Below, in pieces: positions 47,431 through 59,682 of a stretch of 64,000 nt of DNA. Under the pieces are notes generated by a model that was not told the DNA's origin, did not search any database, and saw nothing but the letters and a program-made list of their open reading frames with translations. Every line of letters begins with the position of its first letter. Position 1 is the first letter of the stretch. Made by a program: the position numbers and the translations under genes. Source of the DNA: Morchella semilibera (Eukaryota; Ascomycota; Pezizomycetes; Pezizales; Morchellaceae); the NCBI GenBank assembly GCA_009192285.1, contig CM018606.1:310001-374000 (forward strand), read 5' to 3'.

Positions 47431-50331
47431 GATTGAGATAATTATTTCCTTTCGATATATTGGTATTTGTTTGTATGTGTTTGCTTGCTTTCTTGCTGCA
47501 TGTATGTAGAATTTTATCGGAGACTTTGTTCGCCTTTTATTCTAAACAGATACTGTTGATCCCATGCAAAGTACTGTTGTGTGCCTTAAGGTCTGTTAGC
47601 AGGTGTATCAGGATTGGAATAGCTTAAACATGACTCTATGGGTAGCCAGTCAAACCGGGACAGAAACCGGTCGATGCAACACCTACTGTATTACTTTTGG
47701 TCCTGAAGTAACAGCAAGGCGGTACTGGAATGGTGTTTTTTCTTCTCTTCGTGCAGCTATGTTTGCGGCGTGGTATAACAGCATATTCTACATCATAATG
47801 GAGTTGTAGTAAAAATTAGGTAGAAGGAAAAAGGTATAGTGCCTCTGTCTGCCTCGCTATTATCTCTAGAGTATCCATCTCAACTCTAACTTGGTGGCGC
47901 ATGTGCTCTTGGCTCCTAAGCTAGTTAGCCTTGTACAAAAATTCCTGGGTTTGCATATCACCGTAATTGTGGTTCGCACAGCGATCAAATCAAGTTAAAC
48001 CTGGTATAAACCCACGAGCTACATCTACTGATTGAGACTCAAACTCCGGTGCGCATTCTTTCACTCGCCTCCCCGGATCACTTCATCCCAGTACAGCGGG
48101 ATCGATTGGTAACCTCCCGGCCCAAGATGTCAAACACTCTTTACCGGCTTTCTGGCATCCCGGCTAAGGTCGATCAGAAAACAAATATAGTCCACTCCTC
48201 TTTGACCGTATCTACTCTACCTCAGTCCAGCAGATGTGGGTAATCAACAGAGTCCCTCTAATGAGAATCCAACTTATTCCCTTGCCAAGGACTTGAGTAC
48301 TCAGTTCAAAAATGTTTGTGTGGCTGTCGGAATCGTCTAGGAGGTTCTGTTCATGTCTCCGTGACGCATTGCTTAATTTTTTACCGGAGGGTACACACCA
48401 TATATCTCTGTACACATCATAAGTGCTAAAATGGTTATATTGCGTCCTTTGCGAACTTCTTAAACATCCGGGCGGTGCGCCATCGAGTTCGCAGGATTCC
48501 CATACCATAAAGCGGTGGATGTTGAGGTGGGGAGGTGGGTTAGTCGTACTGAGGTGAATTATGAAGTTACGCGATAACCAGGCAGTGGCTATCCAATTGT
48601 AGTGCATGGGGTTTAAAATAACCACGTAATCATGAAGCAACCAACGACAAGTGAGCGAGACTTTGCGAACTGGTTTACTTCCCAGGTTGTTAGCGAACAC
48701 GGGGTTATTTTCGTAGATACTCACATAAGTACATACTTACTTACACTCTGACTACCATGCCATGCTTCCATCACTCTCTACCCTAGCTATAGCCATGTCA
48801 AGCATAGCACAAGCCTCCTTTCTAGGTAATCGAGTACGTGTGATAGTAAGCGTTGTTGCTAGTTGTCGGAAATTAGTCTGTTGGCCTAGAGACGCGAGAT
48901 ATTGGGGCTGTGTGAAGGCCCAAAGTAATGCATGCAGGAGAAACGTTATGGCGGGAACTGACCCGCACTGACTGACAGTTCAAAATTGGAACGCAAAGAA
49001 GAAACCAAATTTCAATTGTCTCTAAATTCGGTACATATCACTTTAAGCGTCGTACTCTGGTGTTGCATGGATCCAGTATATCGAGGTAGAAAGCTTATAG
49101 TAACCTGAGTGCGCTTACTCACAGGCGCAGTTACCTCTAAGGAGATTCACGTTTAAAATATTTAGATTAACCCCATTTCAAATAAACATCTTCATTCTGC
49201 CTTGTTCTTTGTAAAGTTAAGCGAGTTGTAAACTGCTCCGGATATTAAGCGAATAATAGCATAGAATTTAAGAAAATGGCTCATCGAGAAGTTTCTCGAT
49301 GATCTGCGAAAGCTTAGACGCGTGTAGCTGAGGTGAGGAGTCACTCCAGTTCTGAGCGTTTCTTTTCATATGATTCGCCAAATTACCAGGCCGTTAGTGC
49401 CACTGCACTTGGTCGTGATTATATTCTCCCGGTAGAGACAAAGGAGACATGTAGTTATATTCCTAAGCGGCGGTGTAATATTCCCAGCCTCATTGTGGCT
49501 GGAGTAAGCATCGACCTATCCAAGTCTTATTCATACTGCTTGCTGCCTTTGTGCCACGTTCGGGGTCAACCTGAGGAATCTTTCACTAAAGCCGACTAAG
49601 TTATTACCGGCATAATTATAATGCATGCGCTATCTTTGCATGAATTCCCAATTCTCTGCTCATAAGTGTTCCAACCCTTTCGATGTTAATGTCATTTACT
49701 CCACCTTTGCTTATTGCAGTATATAGCACACATAGCATGCAACTCCGAGTCGTTGCGATCCTCATCTCAATAGGCCAGGTATAGAGAGTTGAAGGGGTAG
49801 GTACAGTCCCCGAGGAACCCCGGTGAGCACTTGAAGGAAGAATTTTCACGATCAATTGGTCGTGCAGATACCGAGATCCTTAAGGAATACTCGAAACAAC
49901 TGTAATCGTAGGAATTAAAGTGAATACTAGAAACCTACTTCGGGTTGGTAGAGAGTTACCGACGGTGCGGTCGTTTCCGTTCAGTTTTGCGCGTAGTTTA
50001 ACCCAGACTCTATGCAAGACAAGATCTGGGTAGGAGACTATCTGCGCTCTCCGTTAGTATCATATCATTCATATTCGGCGATAACATTACCTACTAATCA
50101 GCCGAGGGCGTACTTCGGGTGTAGGGTAAGTGAGAAGACACCCTTCACGCAAACTTGGTAGCTTGGTGTCTTCAGCTCACTTACCCCTAAAGTACAGTAC
50201 ATCCGTAGTACAACATAATCCCTGTATCCTCGGTTAACCAGTCCCTCCCCGCGTTTTTCATAGATCGTGATCTTAGAATATTTACCTACATGTAGCTTTC
50301 ACTTCCTTGTAAGAACCAATCGATAAGAACA
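47431..50331. other. intergenic, no gene supported
   Basis: A minus-strand ORF at 48212-48724 (170 codons) and a plus-strand ORF at 49333-49599 have no recognisable motifs. Also present: a 10-bp-arm hairpin at 49281-49302 (CATCGAGAA/TTCTCGATG) and an inverted repeat at 50110-50195. Confidence 0.45.
50110..50195. repeat. 86-bp inverted repeat upstream of the aldolase gene
   Basis: The left arm begins GTACTTCGGG and contains GGGTAAGTGAG-AAGACACC. The right arm read inward begins GTACTTTAGG and contains GGGTAAGTGAGCTGAAGACA. It probably is a small MITE with GTAC ends, about 140 bases before the start codon. Confidence 0.6.
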
Positions 50332-51586
50332 ATGCCTCCCTCATCCGTACCCGCCATTGATGCTGCAGACCCTCCAACACGATCCGGCCTGCGACCGGAA
50401 GATCTAACGACAGCCTACACCGACAAATCCCAGGAGTGTCAGATTTTGAAGGAACGGCTTGCTGCGGCGTTCAGGTTATTTGCAAAGTACGGGTTCGACG
50501 AAGGTGTTGGTATGTGCATATCTTCCCCGTACCATGGCTCTGGGAAGTGAGAATGGGCGGAGCCATAGACAATAATAGCAACTTATCTCTTAGCTTTACC
50601 TTTCTAACGTGATTGCTTCTCGAACTTTTCCTCTTTAGCGGGTCATATTTCTTTACGGGTAGGGCTGATCCTCCCCCGCCTTGTTCTAGAATTTCAATAA
50701 CCAAGTACCCTGCAAGCAGGATCCGATCGATAAAACCACATTCTGGGTAAGTATACACCTGAATAGCTGCTCTTCACAGGTGGATTTCGCCTAATATGAC
50801 ATGAGCCCAGGTGAACCCACTTGGCCTCCATTTTTCCCTCATTAAGGCAAGCGACCTCATTCAGGTAGATGCAAAAGGAAAAGTAATTGCCGGTGGTACC
50901 AACCGCCGCTTAAACCAAGCAGCCTTCGCCATCCATTCAGCGATTCATGAGGCGAGACCTGATGTGGTTTGTGCCTGTCACTCGCACTCGATTTATGGCA
51001 GGACCTTTTCCACTTTGGGAAGGGAACTAGATATGATTACGCAGGATAGCTGCTCGTTCTATAATGTAACCCATCCATATCCTGTCTCTCGCGAAATGTT
51101 CTAATAAGCCTGCGCGGCAGGACCACGTCATTTATAGGAACTTTAAGGGCGTTGTTCTCGAAGAAGAGGAGGGAATCAATATTGCAAATGCCCTTGGAGA
51201 CAAGAAGGTATTCCTCCATTCTCGTTCCCCTGGCTAATCTGACTCTCCCGTGGAAATAGGTTGCTCTGCTCCAAAACCACGGGATCCTAAGTACGGGTAA
51301 AACAATCGAAGAAGCTGTCTTCTGGTTTGTCTCGATGGAGAAATGCTGCCACACTCAACTTATGGCTGATGCAGCCTGTGCTGGGAGAGGTGGAAGCCCG
51401 ATCAAAATTGCTGATGAGGAAGCAGCGACAACGTATGTTCTGCATCTAATTGGTAATGGATGATAAGTGCTGACTAAAGACACATGTAGTCACAATGTGA
51501 TGGGATCAACTATGTACGGAAGGTTGTCAGGATTAGCGCTGTTCGATATGATTGAGAATGAAACAAGAGGACAGCATAAACTCTAA
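50332..51586 (+). CDS. class II aldolase/adducin-domain protein, 278 aa, seven exons
   Basis: Exons are 50332-50509, 50639-50658, 50720-50746, 50811-51065, 51121-51207, 51260-51432 and 51490-51586; all introns are GT-AG and every phase agrees. Exons 2 and 3 are microexons of 20 and 27 nt, restoring GVAGHISLR and DPIDKTTFW. Family marks are AGHIS, FWVNPLGLHFSLI, CACHSHSIYG (metal-binding His pair) and ALLQNHGIL. This fits the zinc-dependent class II aldolase fold of fuculose-phosphate aldolase and adducin heads. Fungal members of this length are mostly uncharacterised and the substrate is unknown. The protein is probably cytosolic. The start was chosen as the first ATG, 38 bases after a TACATGTA site. 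Confidence 0.88.
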
Positions 51587-53896
51587 AGAAGACACTTCCT
51601 ACATGTATCTATGTTAACATTCAGTGTTATACTATGCATGTATTTGGTGTTATCCAACCCACAGCATGTGCGGCTGCTTTTCTTATTTCGTGCATGTTTC
51701 ATTAGCAAAGCCGTCTCAATTGGTGATACTTGTAGTTAACATCAATTTGGTGTCGCGGTGCGGTTTCTCAGTGTGCCAATCCAAGCAACAAAAAAAAAAG
51801 GCGCTGGTAAAAGATGTCAGGTCAGCGGAACGATAGTGCGCGTTACTCAAGTTTGCCAAGCCAGCGTATATCCTAGTCCATAGCCTGAGATGACAGAAAA
51901 CAACTTCGAGTCATAAACCTTAAGGCTGCCACGAGGTATATAAATATCTGCATGCACCTCATCAATCATCTCGCCCCTTTACGCACACTCTCTTCGCTTC
52001 TCATGATATATACCCCACTACTGAAAGGCATAACACCAACACCAGCTTGACTTCAAAGTCTTGTCTATTCACCATCATATCCTCGAAGGGTAAGGCTGGG
52101 AACGCCCGTATATTTACTGATGGCTTGAGAGATAGTTACTCTGGCTGCATGGAAATGGTATCAAGTTTAGTGTGACTTTACCAACATAAAACCGATAACA
52201 AATAGGGAAAGGAAAATATTGTCATTTAACAACCCTGCGACAATAAATAGCTTCCTGTAACCACACCGACACTTTATTAGTGATAGGACTACCATTGCTC
52301 CCACTCGTATGCATATGAAATCGGACGTTTTGATGCGGCGCGACGAGCTCATAACTCACGAAGGACCCTCACGGCACCCACAGATCAAGTCCTCAGTTTG
52401 CAAGAATGTGTTGATATTTACGTTTCATCTAAAAAGATCCTGGTGATAATTTATCGTTGCCTATCCCCGGGCCGACATGTCTAAGACAGGGGATATGAAA
52501 AAACGGAGGTAAATACTGGGAAAGGGCACAACGGCAAAAGTTAATGATGACACGAGGTCAACGCGACATATTAATATAACATATCCTCGTTTTGAGAAGT
52601 TATAATCTCCTCTGATTGGATGTTGTTCTTGGGACAAGACTTGTGCGTCTACACAAACCAGTATGACACAAAATATATATGACAATGGAGAGCTTGAGTA
52701 CCCCCTAAACACTTCCATCCTGACCTCATCACCAGATAGCAGGGCTGACTTCTGTGGATACTAAGGTGGAACCCCGGAATTTCGATCAATACTCCCAAGA
52801 GAGGATGGTGCGTCAGTGTCTCGGGGCGGAGAATCATGCCTTCAGAGACAATCCCCCTATTCGAATATGCACCGGCTTAGATTTAGGGTAATTCCTATTT
52901 TTTCAGGGGGCGGATTCAGGAGTCTGGTGGGTAGAATATGACTTCCCTACTATCACTCGACGCCAACGCATAGGTATCCACAAAATACTAGTACCAAGGT
53001 GCCCAGTGACTCTTTCCAGCCCCGCCATGCATAGGAGTGAACGTTCTGTTACATCAAATCCGGCCCCATAACCCCATCGCCGGTCCATACAGCCTAGCCT
53101 ATAGGTATGCTTTCCTTGGGCCCCCTCAGAACCACCGCCGCGCCGCACACACCAACACCGACCTCCCTATTTCTCACATTTGACTAACATGAACATATTT
53201 CTTTTTTCTCTACCACAATAATATCTCTCCGCAGCTTCCAAGGTTTGGAATCACCGACTGTCACTCGCGCTATCTGAATTCTCTACTGAAGACGCAAGGA
53301 GCAGCCCTCGATGCCTAACGATGATTGGATAAACATCCATCTAGAAAAAGGCGAGCAGAATATGCTGTGGTAGAGGCACAGGCCGTTTCAAAACCCGAGG
53401 GCTATGTTGGTGTGCATCAATCAACCAAATGATTGGTTGGCTGTTTGATGCCTCACCAACCCACCAGGCAACCGCAGTGGCAACCTGTTGAGAGCTGTGA
53501 CAGACGCCAGGGCTGGAACGCCAGTTGTCAAGTGCCAGTTCAGCCCGATAATTCTTGGGTTTCAGCTAGCTAGCTGCGGTCAATGATCAAGATTCCTTGA
53601 ATTTCTTCCATCAACTGTGGTGGGTGGGTTGAACTCCTCAACACCAAGAGCGAAAGGTATGATGACAGGTAGGTCAATAGCGCACAGTCTAGGGCTCTAG
53701 TGACAGATTTTGCCACAAGAAAGAAAAAGTACCAGAGACGCCCGCTTACCGGAGGCCCCACCGTTTCCCCCAGGTCAAGGCCTGCACGCACCAGTAAATA
53801 CTATACCGCCCGCATGGATATTGTTGTAAGCCTAACTTCAGCTGTAAAAATTGCCTAGCAAAAAGTTAGCCTTATAAAGATCTTACCGAAAAGAGA

Positions 53897-53963
53897 GAAA
53901 AAAAAAACCTCTTTTAAAACTCATAGAATCCTTAAGTTACAGCTGAAAAGAGGTTTTTTTTTC
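53897..53963. repeat. hairpin with A-run/T-run arms
   Basis: The left arm is G followed by ten A and CCTCTTTT; the right arm is AAAAGAGG followed by nine T and C. The flanks (TTATAAAG, CTATAAGG) are also partly complementary, so the element may extend to about 53865-53998. Confidence 0.55.
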
Positions 53964-54793
53964 TTCCCCCCTATCTTCTATAAGGCCTTTATTAGACCAA
54001 ACTTTTGACTAAGTGCTGATGTTGGGTTTACCTCATGTGGGCGGTAAAGTACTAGTATAACTCTGCAGAAAAAAAAAAGTAGTTGTAAGCTTGTATCCTC
54101 GGCCAAGTTTAATCTCATGCCAGGCCCCCGGTCATTAAGTACTCATGATCCCCACAAGCACCTAGAGGGTTTTCCGGGCCGCCGCCGCGGGTAATAACTC
54201 TAGAGGACCTTTAAAACGGCCCTATACGTACAGGAAGTATCTATCGGTACTCCCCCGGGGGGGTACATATATATCAATGTACCGACGTTTCCTTCCCCCT
54301 TCCTTCCGGCACAAGTGCCACATTTTGGCCCATATCCCTGGAGGCCTAGGAATGAAGACTTATCTTGTCTTCTCCCAACATCAGCTAGTACTGCCCGCTG
54401 CCTGTGGTAGCGTAACCCAGCGACTCTGGTATCCATAAGTAAAGCCCCTACCCAAAAGTTTTCGAAAGCAGTTGAGTGGTAAATTAAACCCCATACAAAT
54501 CTACCTAGCATTATAAACGGGGTTCTCCACTAGAATAATTTATTATATCTCAACCGTACCACTATCTTTAACAATTCAATGTGCAAAAGGCTTCCCCAAG
54601 GGTCAAAATATTTTTCCCCTGTTCATCATTATAATTAATTTTGTTGTGGTTCTACACTTGGAACCTAGTTCCACCTAGTTTTGGCAACCTTTTTTGGATA
54701 GCGACTTTACATACGTAGATACATGTACTTACATTAGTACACGGCCAGACCTATTCCGAAAACCCTAGATTTGAACCTTATTTATACTTATAT

Positions 54794-54983
54794 GTACCTA
54801 CAGTATGAAAAAATGGGGGTGAAATCACTACCATAGGACTACGGAATTTAGTGATAAATACCGAATTAAATCGGCATTAGGAGAAGAGTACTGTACAAAT
54901 ACCGTATTCTTATCGCAATGCTAGCGTACCAACGAGAATACCGTAGTGATCCCACCCCTCTTTTTGGTACTGTACTTACCTAC
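54794..54983. mobile_element. MITE-like inverted-repeat element
   Basis: The left end GTACCTACAGTATGAAAAAA is followed by GGGGGTGAAATCACTAC. The right end read inward is GTAGGTAAGTACAGTACC, then AAAAAGAGGGGTGGGATCAC. The arms are about 40 bases, imperfect, around about 110 bases of centre. No coding capacity. Confidence 0.55.
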
Positions 54984-55953
54984 CCCCGGCCCAGCTACTA
55001 ATGTACCTAGAAACCTGAGCGCCCTCTCCGTCCGATGCTAAACATCCAGTTACATACTTGACATATACGTATATTATAATTCGATTAGTATCCCGTCACC
55101 CGTAGCAGCGGGCTTTGAAGCCCTCGCCGGTAGCCGATGGTGCCTGGTTCTCAGCCGTATATCCCTAGATCGACCTCAGGGCTCATCAACACGATTTTTA
55201 ATGCGTGGAGCCCAGGCTTGTATCGTTTCATGAGCGGTGGGTTGTAGGGGAGGGCCGTAGTCAAAGGGTCAAAACAAAGCTACGAGCCATGGAATACTAA
55301 GTAGTCACAAGAAGCCGACCAAAATCGCGTCTTTCAAGGGACTATTCTACCCAACTAAGCTGATCCAGATACTCTACGATGTCCTTTGCACACAAGATGT
55401 GAAACACGTCATTAATGTTGGTTAAAAAAATCAATTCCTTTTTTTTTTACTACACCTAGGCCCCCAATCATCATACCGCGTCCAATGTGAATCCCCCCCA
55501 GATTTATTTATTCATTTTCCCTATATATATGTTGCCGTTTCTCCTTCGCACTTTATACGTGCACGTGCGCACGCACAACCAATGATTATGCTACCGGTTT
55601 CGGTTTCCACCCTCCCTCCCCTCCCCAGCCCTTCCTTTCCGTGCACGTCACGTCCATAATTCAATTCAATGCTATATCATGCCCATCCAAATACTCCAAG
55701 TAGAAAGAAAGAAGAAAAGCCGCTACGTATCTATGTAGATAACGCAAACAAAGAGATAAAACAGAAAAAAATCAAGCGATATTTACCGCCATCATAATAC
55801 CAATGCAATCTTCACAAAGCACTTAAAAAAAACAAGAAAAGGCCATTTAAAGACCGCTTTATCCTCCACTACTGCCCACCACACCGCACACACCGCCATA
55901 AAAAGGCCTAAAAAAAAAGCTACCTACACTACCTACAACTACCTAACGCACTA

Positions 55954-58421
55954 CTATCTGCCCACCGCTGCCGCTCCCCCCTCCCTCACCGCTCGATCAC
56001 ACCCCTCCCTCATCCAGCTCGCCTCGCACCAAAAGTCGCCCGCCAGCCTCTTCCTCGCCTCCACCGCATCCCTCAGCTCCGTAAACTCAATTACCACCTC
56101 CCGTCCCTTCGTCCTGCCGTCCGCTGCGACTCTCCCTCCTGCGCCCTCGCACAGCCAAAACGCGATCCTCTTGCCACCGACATCCGACGCAATCCGCTGC
56201 AACGGCACATCATTTGGCACGCAATGGAGCACAAACACGCGGCTAGCTCCATACCTCACGACATGAGTTGCCAGATCCCGATCCAGCGTCCGCACAGGCT
56301 TCTCGTTCCAGGCGAAGTCGAAGTTGGGCAGCTTGTTTGCCCCCGCGTGCGCCATGAATGCAGCAGCATCGCGCGGGCGCAGGAACCAGAGGAAGGCGAC
56401 GTCCTTTTCAAGGGCAATGCGGACGGACTCGAGAGGGCCGCCGGAAATGAGGTCGAGGAGGTCTGCGACGCCGAGTGGGGGCCGCGGAAGCGACAAAAGA
56501 TGCCACGGGGGGAGTCTTTGGAGGCGGTGATGAGAGTGTCGATTTCGTGATCGATAGAGGTCGTGGTGTTGATGCGGTCGAAGAGGGAGCGGGGGTCGGA
56601 GGGCTGTTGGTGTTGTAGGGGCTGTGTGACGCGGTCGAAGAGCGAACGCTGGCCCGGTGGGGAGGGGGGTGGGTGTGTAGGGATTGGTTGCGTGGTTTGT
56701 GCGGGTTTGGGAGTGTCGGCGAGGGCCCGGATGGCGAAATTGTTGCGGGATGCTGTTGGGGTTTGGGTCGTGTCGTCTTGGTCCTCGGCGGTACGCTTGG
56801 TACCGCGGGCGGTCTTGGGCGATACGGGCGTCTGGGGTTTTGTCGCTGGGCCGTTGGAGGTGCTGGCCTCGTTCGACTTGGTAGGAAATTGTTTAGCATG
56901 ATCGTTTCTGTCTGCAGAACCTCGTCGAGCATTGAGCTGGCTCACGAGATTGTCGATGTCATCATTGAGACGGGCTTTTTCCTGGCGGAGGGTGTGTATT
57001 TCGCTCAGCATGCGCCTCGAGCGCTCCTCCAAGGCTTCCACCTCATTTTTGAGGCCCTGGTGCGTTTGTGTTTGGCTTTCCACTCTCCGGGAGAGGTACT
57101 GGTTCTGCTCGACAAGCTTCTTATTTGCAGCCTCGAGGTCCAGGCTTCGCGTAGCCGTAGACTTTTCTACTCTGAAGAGCTTGATGCGAACCTCGGACAA
57201 TTCACTATCAAGACGGGTCCGCTCGCTCTGTGCAGACTGTAGCTTTTTCTCGATCGCCTTTCTGGCATCAAGAGACCTCGTATTGTTTTCTACTAGGTAT
57301 TGGTTTTTCTCTTGATACTGCTTGATGCTAGCCCCTTGGCGATTTATGTCGTCCCCCAATTGCTTTATCTTTGTCTGAAGCGATTTTTCCGACTCCTCAA
57401 ACTTCTTCCTCCATGACTCTACCTGCTGTGTATCCGCCTGGGCTGTAGACTCGGTCTTATCTACCAATTTCTTCAATTGGGCTTCAAGTGAAGTCTTCTC
57501 CTCCTCCACCTTTCCAATCTTATTCTCCAATGCGATATTCCTCTTTGTCGTCTGCTCGTATTGCGTTTCCATCGCGTTTATCTCAGCCATCAGGTCCAGA
57601 TTCTTTTTCTGTAGGTCAACATTACTCTGTTCGTTAGTCTTCGCAACAGTCCTCAACACACCAATCGTCTTGTTCTGCGCGACAATATTCTTATTCAGAG
57701 CCGCATTTCCATCCTCAAATGACTTGAGCCTCGCCATCAACCTCTCATTATCTGTCTTTAGCGCCTCCAGACCCATACCCTCAACATTTGCCACCGGCGG
57801 CGCTGCAGCAACCGCCGCCTCCAGCGCCCTAACCTTCGCCGTCAGCGTCGTCCGCTCCAGCGCAAAGCTATCATTCTCGGCTCTACGAGCCTCCAGCTCC
57901 GAGGCAACCGCTCTGTACTGCGCCTCGAGCGCCGCATACTTCTTCTCGTGCTCCTCACGCGCCTGCCGGTCCCGCACATTCTTTACCTCTGCCGTGAGCG
58001 CGCGCGACTTTGCCTGGGAGGTCTCAAGCGCAAGCGTCAGCTTCCGCTTCTGCTCGATCAGGGCTTCGACCTTTGCCGTCAGCGACTCGACCTGCGCCTC
58101 GCGGATGCCAAAGTCTATCTGCGACTCTGGCGGTGCAGAGTTGGTGGCGGGAGACTTGGACTCTATGGCGGCGGCGCCGTGCTGCTGCTGTATGAACATT
58201 GTTGAGAGGAGGGCATCCTTCTCGACGATCTGGGCACGGAGGGCGACGAGTTCGGACTGCAGGGACTCATGGTTGGCACGGGAAAGGAGCATCAGACTGG
58301 AGAAGTCGGCATCGAGGAGATCGGGAGAAGTGAAGTCGAAGAAGGAACGGAGGGAGCGGGGGGTCGCCTAAGGTGTCAGCGAGTATTGAACGGTAATTAT
58401 CAGGGTTGAAGATACCATCAT
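55954..58421 (-). CDS. coiled-coil protein with RRM-like C-terminus, apparent frame change
   Basis: Exon 1 is only ATGATG (58421-58416). The intron is 58415-58368 (donor GTATCT, CTGAC branch, acceptor TTAG), and exon 2 continues from 58367 as ATPRSLRSFFDFTSPDLLDA. Residues about 28-465 are a long coiled coil (repeated SLEAQLKKLVDK, EKKLQSAQSERTRLDSEL). Then comes a Pro/Thr/Gln linker with SLFDRVTQP and SLFDRINTT. Near 56495 the frame must change to keep the conserved C-terminus LGVADLLDLISGGPLESVRI and RVFVLHCVPNDVPLQRIASD, which resembles the tandem RRM part of fungal Nrd1-like RNA-binding proteins. The change equals a 1-nt slip close to a C6 tract, and no intron fits. Total length is about 805 residues. 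It is probably an RNA-binding scaffold; localisation unknown. Confidence 0.7.
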
Positions 58422-59351
58422 TTAGTTTCCTGCGTGTGGGGCAATGTTTGCTTCGTTTTCGTTTATTAGGGGGGAGTATTTTTCGGGTATTGTTTATTGT
58501 ATTTTATTGTTAGAAGACAGATAGACAGTGTTAGACGTGAAAAAAAGCAGATTTTGGGGGGAGGGGGAGGGGGAAGGGGGATGGTTAGAGTGCTAGCTTT
58601 AGATTTAGAAAATCGCTAAAAAAGAAATTTCAGTGGGAGACAATTATGTGGGGGCTCCCTTCTCATTGAACGATAGACTACAGATGTTGTAGTTTCAATG
58701 AAACTGTTTACCCCAGAGAGAGAGGCAATTCAAGGCAGACAGAAGGGAGAGAAGGGGAGAGGAGGAGAGGAGGAGAGGAGGAGAAGAAGGTTGGATGGTG
58801 GGTGGTGGGGGTGGTGATGGCGGGGGGGAGGGGAAGATGATGAGGAATGTCATGCTGTCTTGTTCAGTTGGCGCCTTTTCCTTGGGTCACACAGATCGCT
58901 CCCCGCTCTTTTCTTTTTTGTTGCAGGGATACTTTTGAAATAAGGGTACGGGGAGCCCTTAACTGACAAGGGCCAAGACAGCAGCAGCACCAACAGCGAG
59001 CAGGTGTGCCGCTGTATGCAACGGGGGTAGCCGCTTTTCGGGATGGTGGAGAGTCAAAGAGTGGAAAATGTATAGTCTCCAAACGAGAGTAGTAAGGGGT
59101 AGTATAGATACTGTAGAGAGTTATTGGTGATCTTTGGTGTTGGTGGATCTTGGATATGTATATATATCGTCCCCATTGTTGCTCCTCATCTTCACAGCGA
59201 TCACTCGGGCGAGTGATCCTCTATGAGTAGTAATATTGCGACCGAGCATGTATCGGCCAGATTTGATGGAGACAGACACGTTGTGATTCGCCGACATGTA
59301 ACGTGCGTCAAGACAAACCGGTAGTTATCCCTTGGGCTGTTGAAACTTGCA

Positions 59352-59467
59352 GAATCCAGGACTTCCTATTTCAGTAATAATAGTCCCACCTTTTGCTAAC
59401 AAACGCCAGCGATCTCTGGCAAACACCCAGTGACTTTGCCACAGCCCGAACAGGAAGTCCTGGATTC
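59352..59467. repeat. 116-bp inverted repeat with 16-bp perfect arms
   Basis: GAATCCAGGACTTCCT at 59352-59367 is exactly complementary to AGGAAGTCCTGGATTC at 59452-59467. The loop holds a second partial repeat (GCCAGCGATCTCTGGC). It lies 86 bases from the MITE at 59553 and may be an independent MITE. Confidence 0.65.
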
Positions 59468-59552
59468 CGCGAGTCTCACCGGCCCAGGGGGTAGTTCAAG
59501 AAGCATGGTTACATGTAGTACTGTGTCTCTCATTTTTTTCCTTTCAAGTATA

Positions 59553-59682
59553 TACTGTCGTTCACTGGGTGTTGACGGACACTGGGTGTTGACGGAACAA
59601 GCCAAAAGAGAGACAGCCAAGCCAAGTTTTGCCTGCAATCCGTCAACACCCAGTACCCGTCAAAACCCCGTGAACGACAGTA
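59553..59682. mobile_element. MITE, copy 2 of the TACTGTC family
   Basis: 130 bp. Left end TACTGTCGTTCACTGGGTG; right end read inward TACTGTCGTTCACGGGGTT. Arms of about 40 bases contain repeated TTGACGGA and ACTGGGTGTTGACGG units. TA tips. Better preserved than the copy at 44768. Confidence 0.75.

Larger units (their letters stand above)
51587..55953. other. intergenic, AT-rich, no gene supported
   Basis: Short ORFs only. Contents: a hairpin at 53897-53963, a MITE-like element at 54794-54983, and TACATGTA at 51600 and 54720. The last 300 bases are a pyrimidine- and A-rich 3' region of the next minus-strand gene. Confidence 0.45.

Noticed and set aside
48212-48724. 170-codon minus-strand ORF
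   Set aside because: No motif, biased composition or splice context distinguishes it from a chance ORF.
49281-49302. Intrinsic transcription terminator
   Set aside because: This is eukaryotic DNA; the short hairpin has no T run and no gene ends there.
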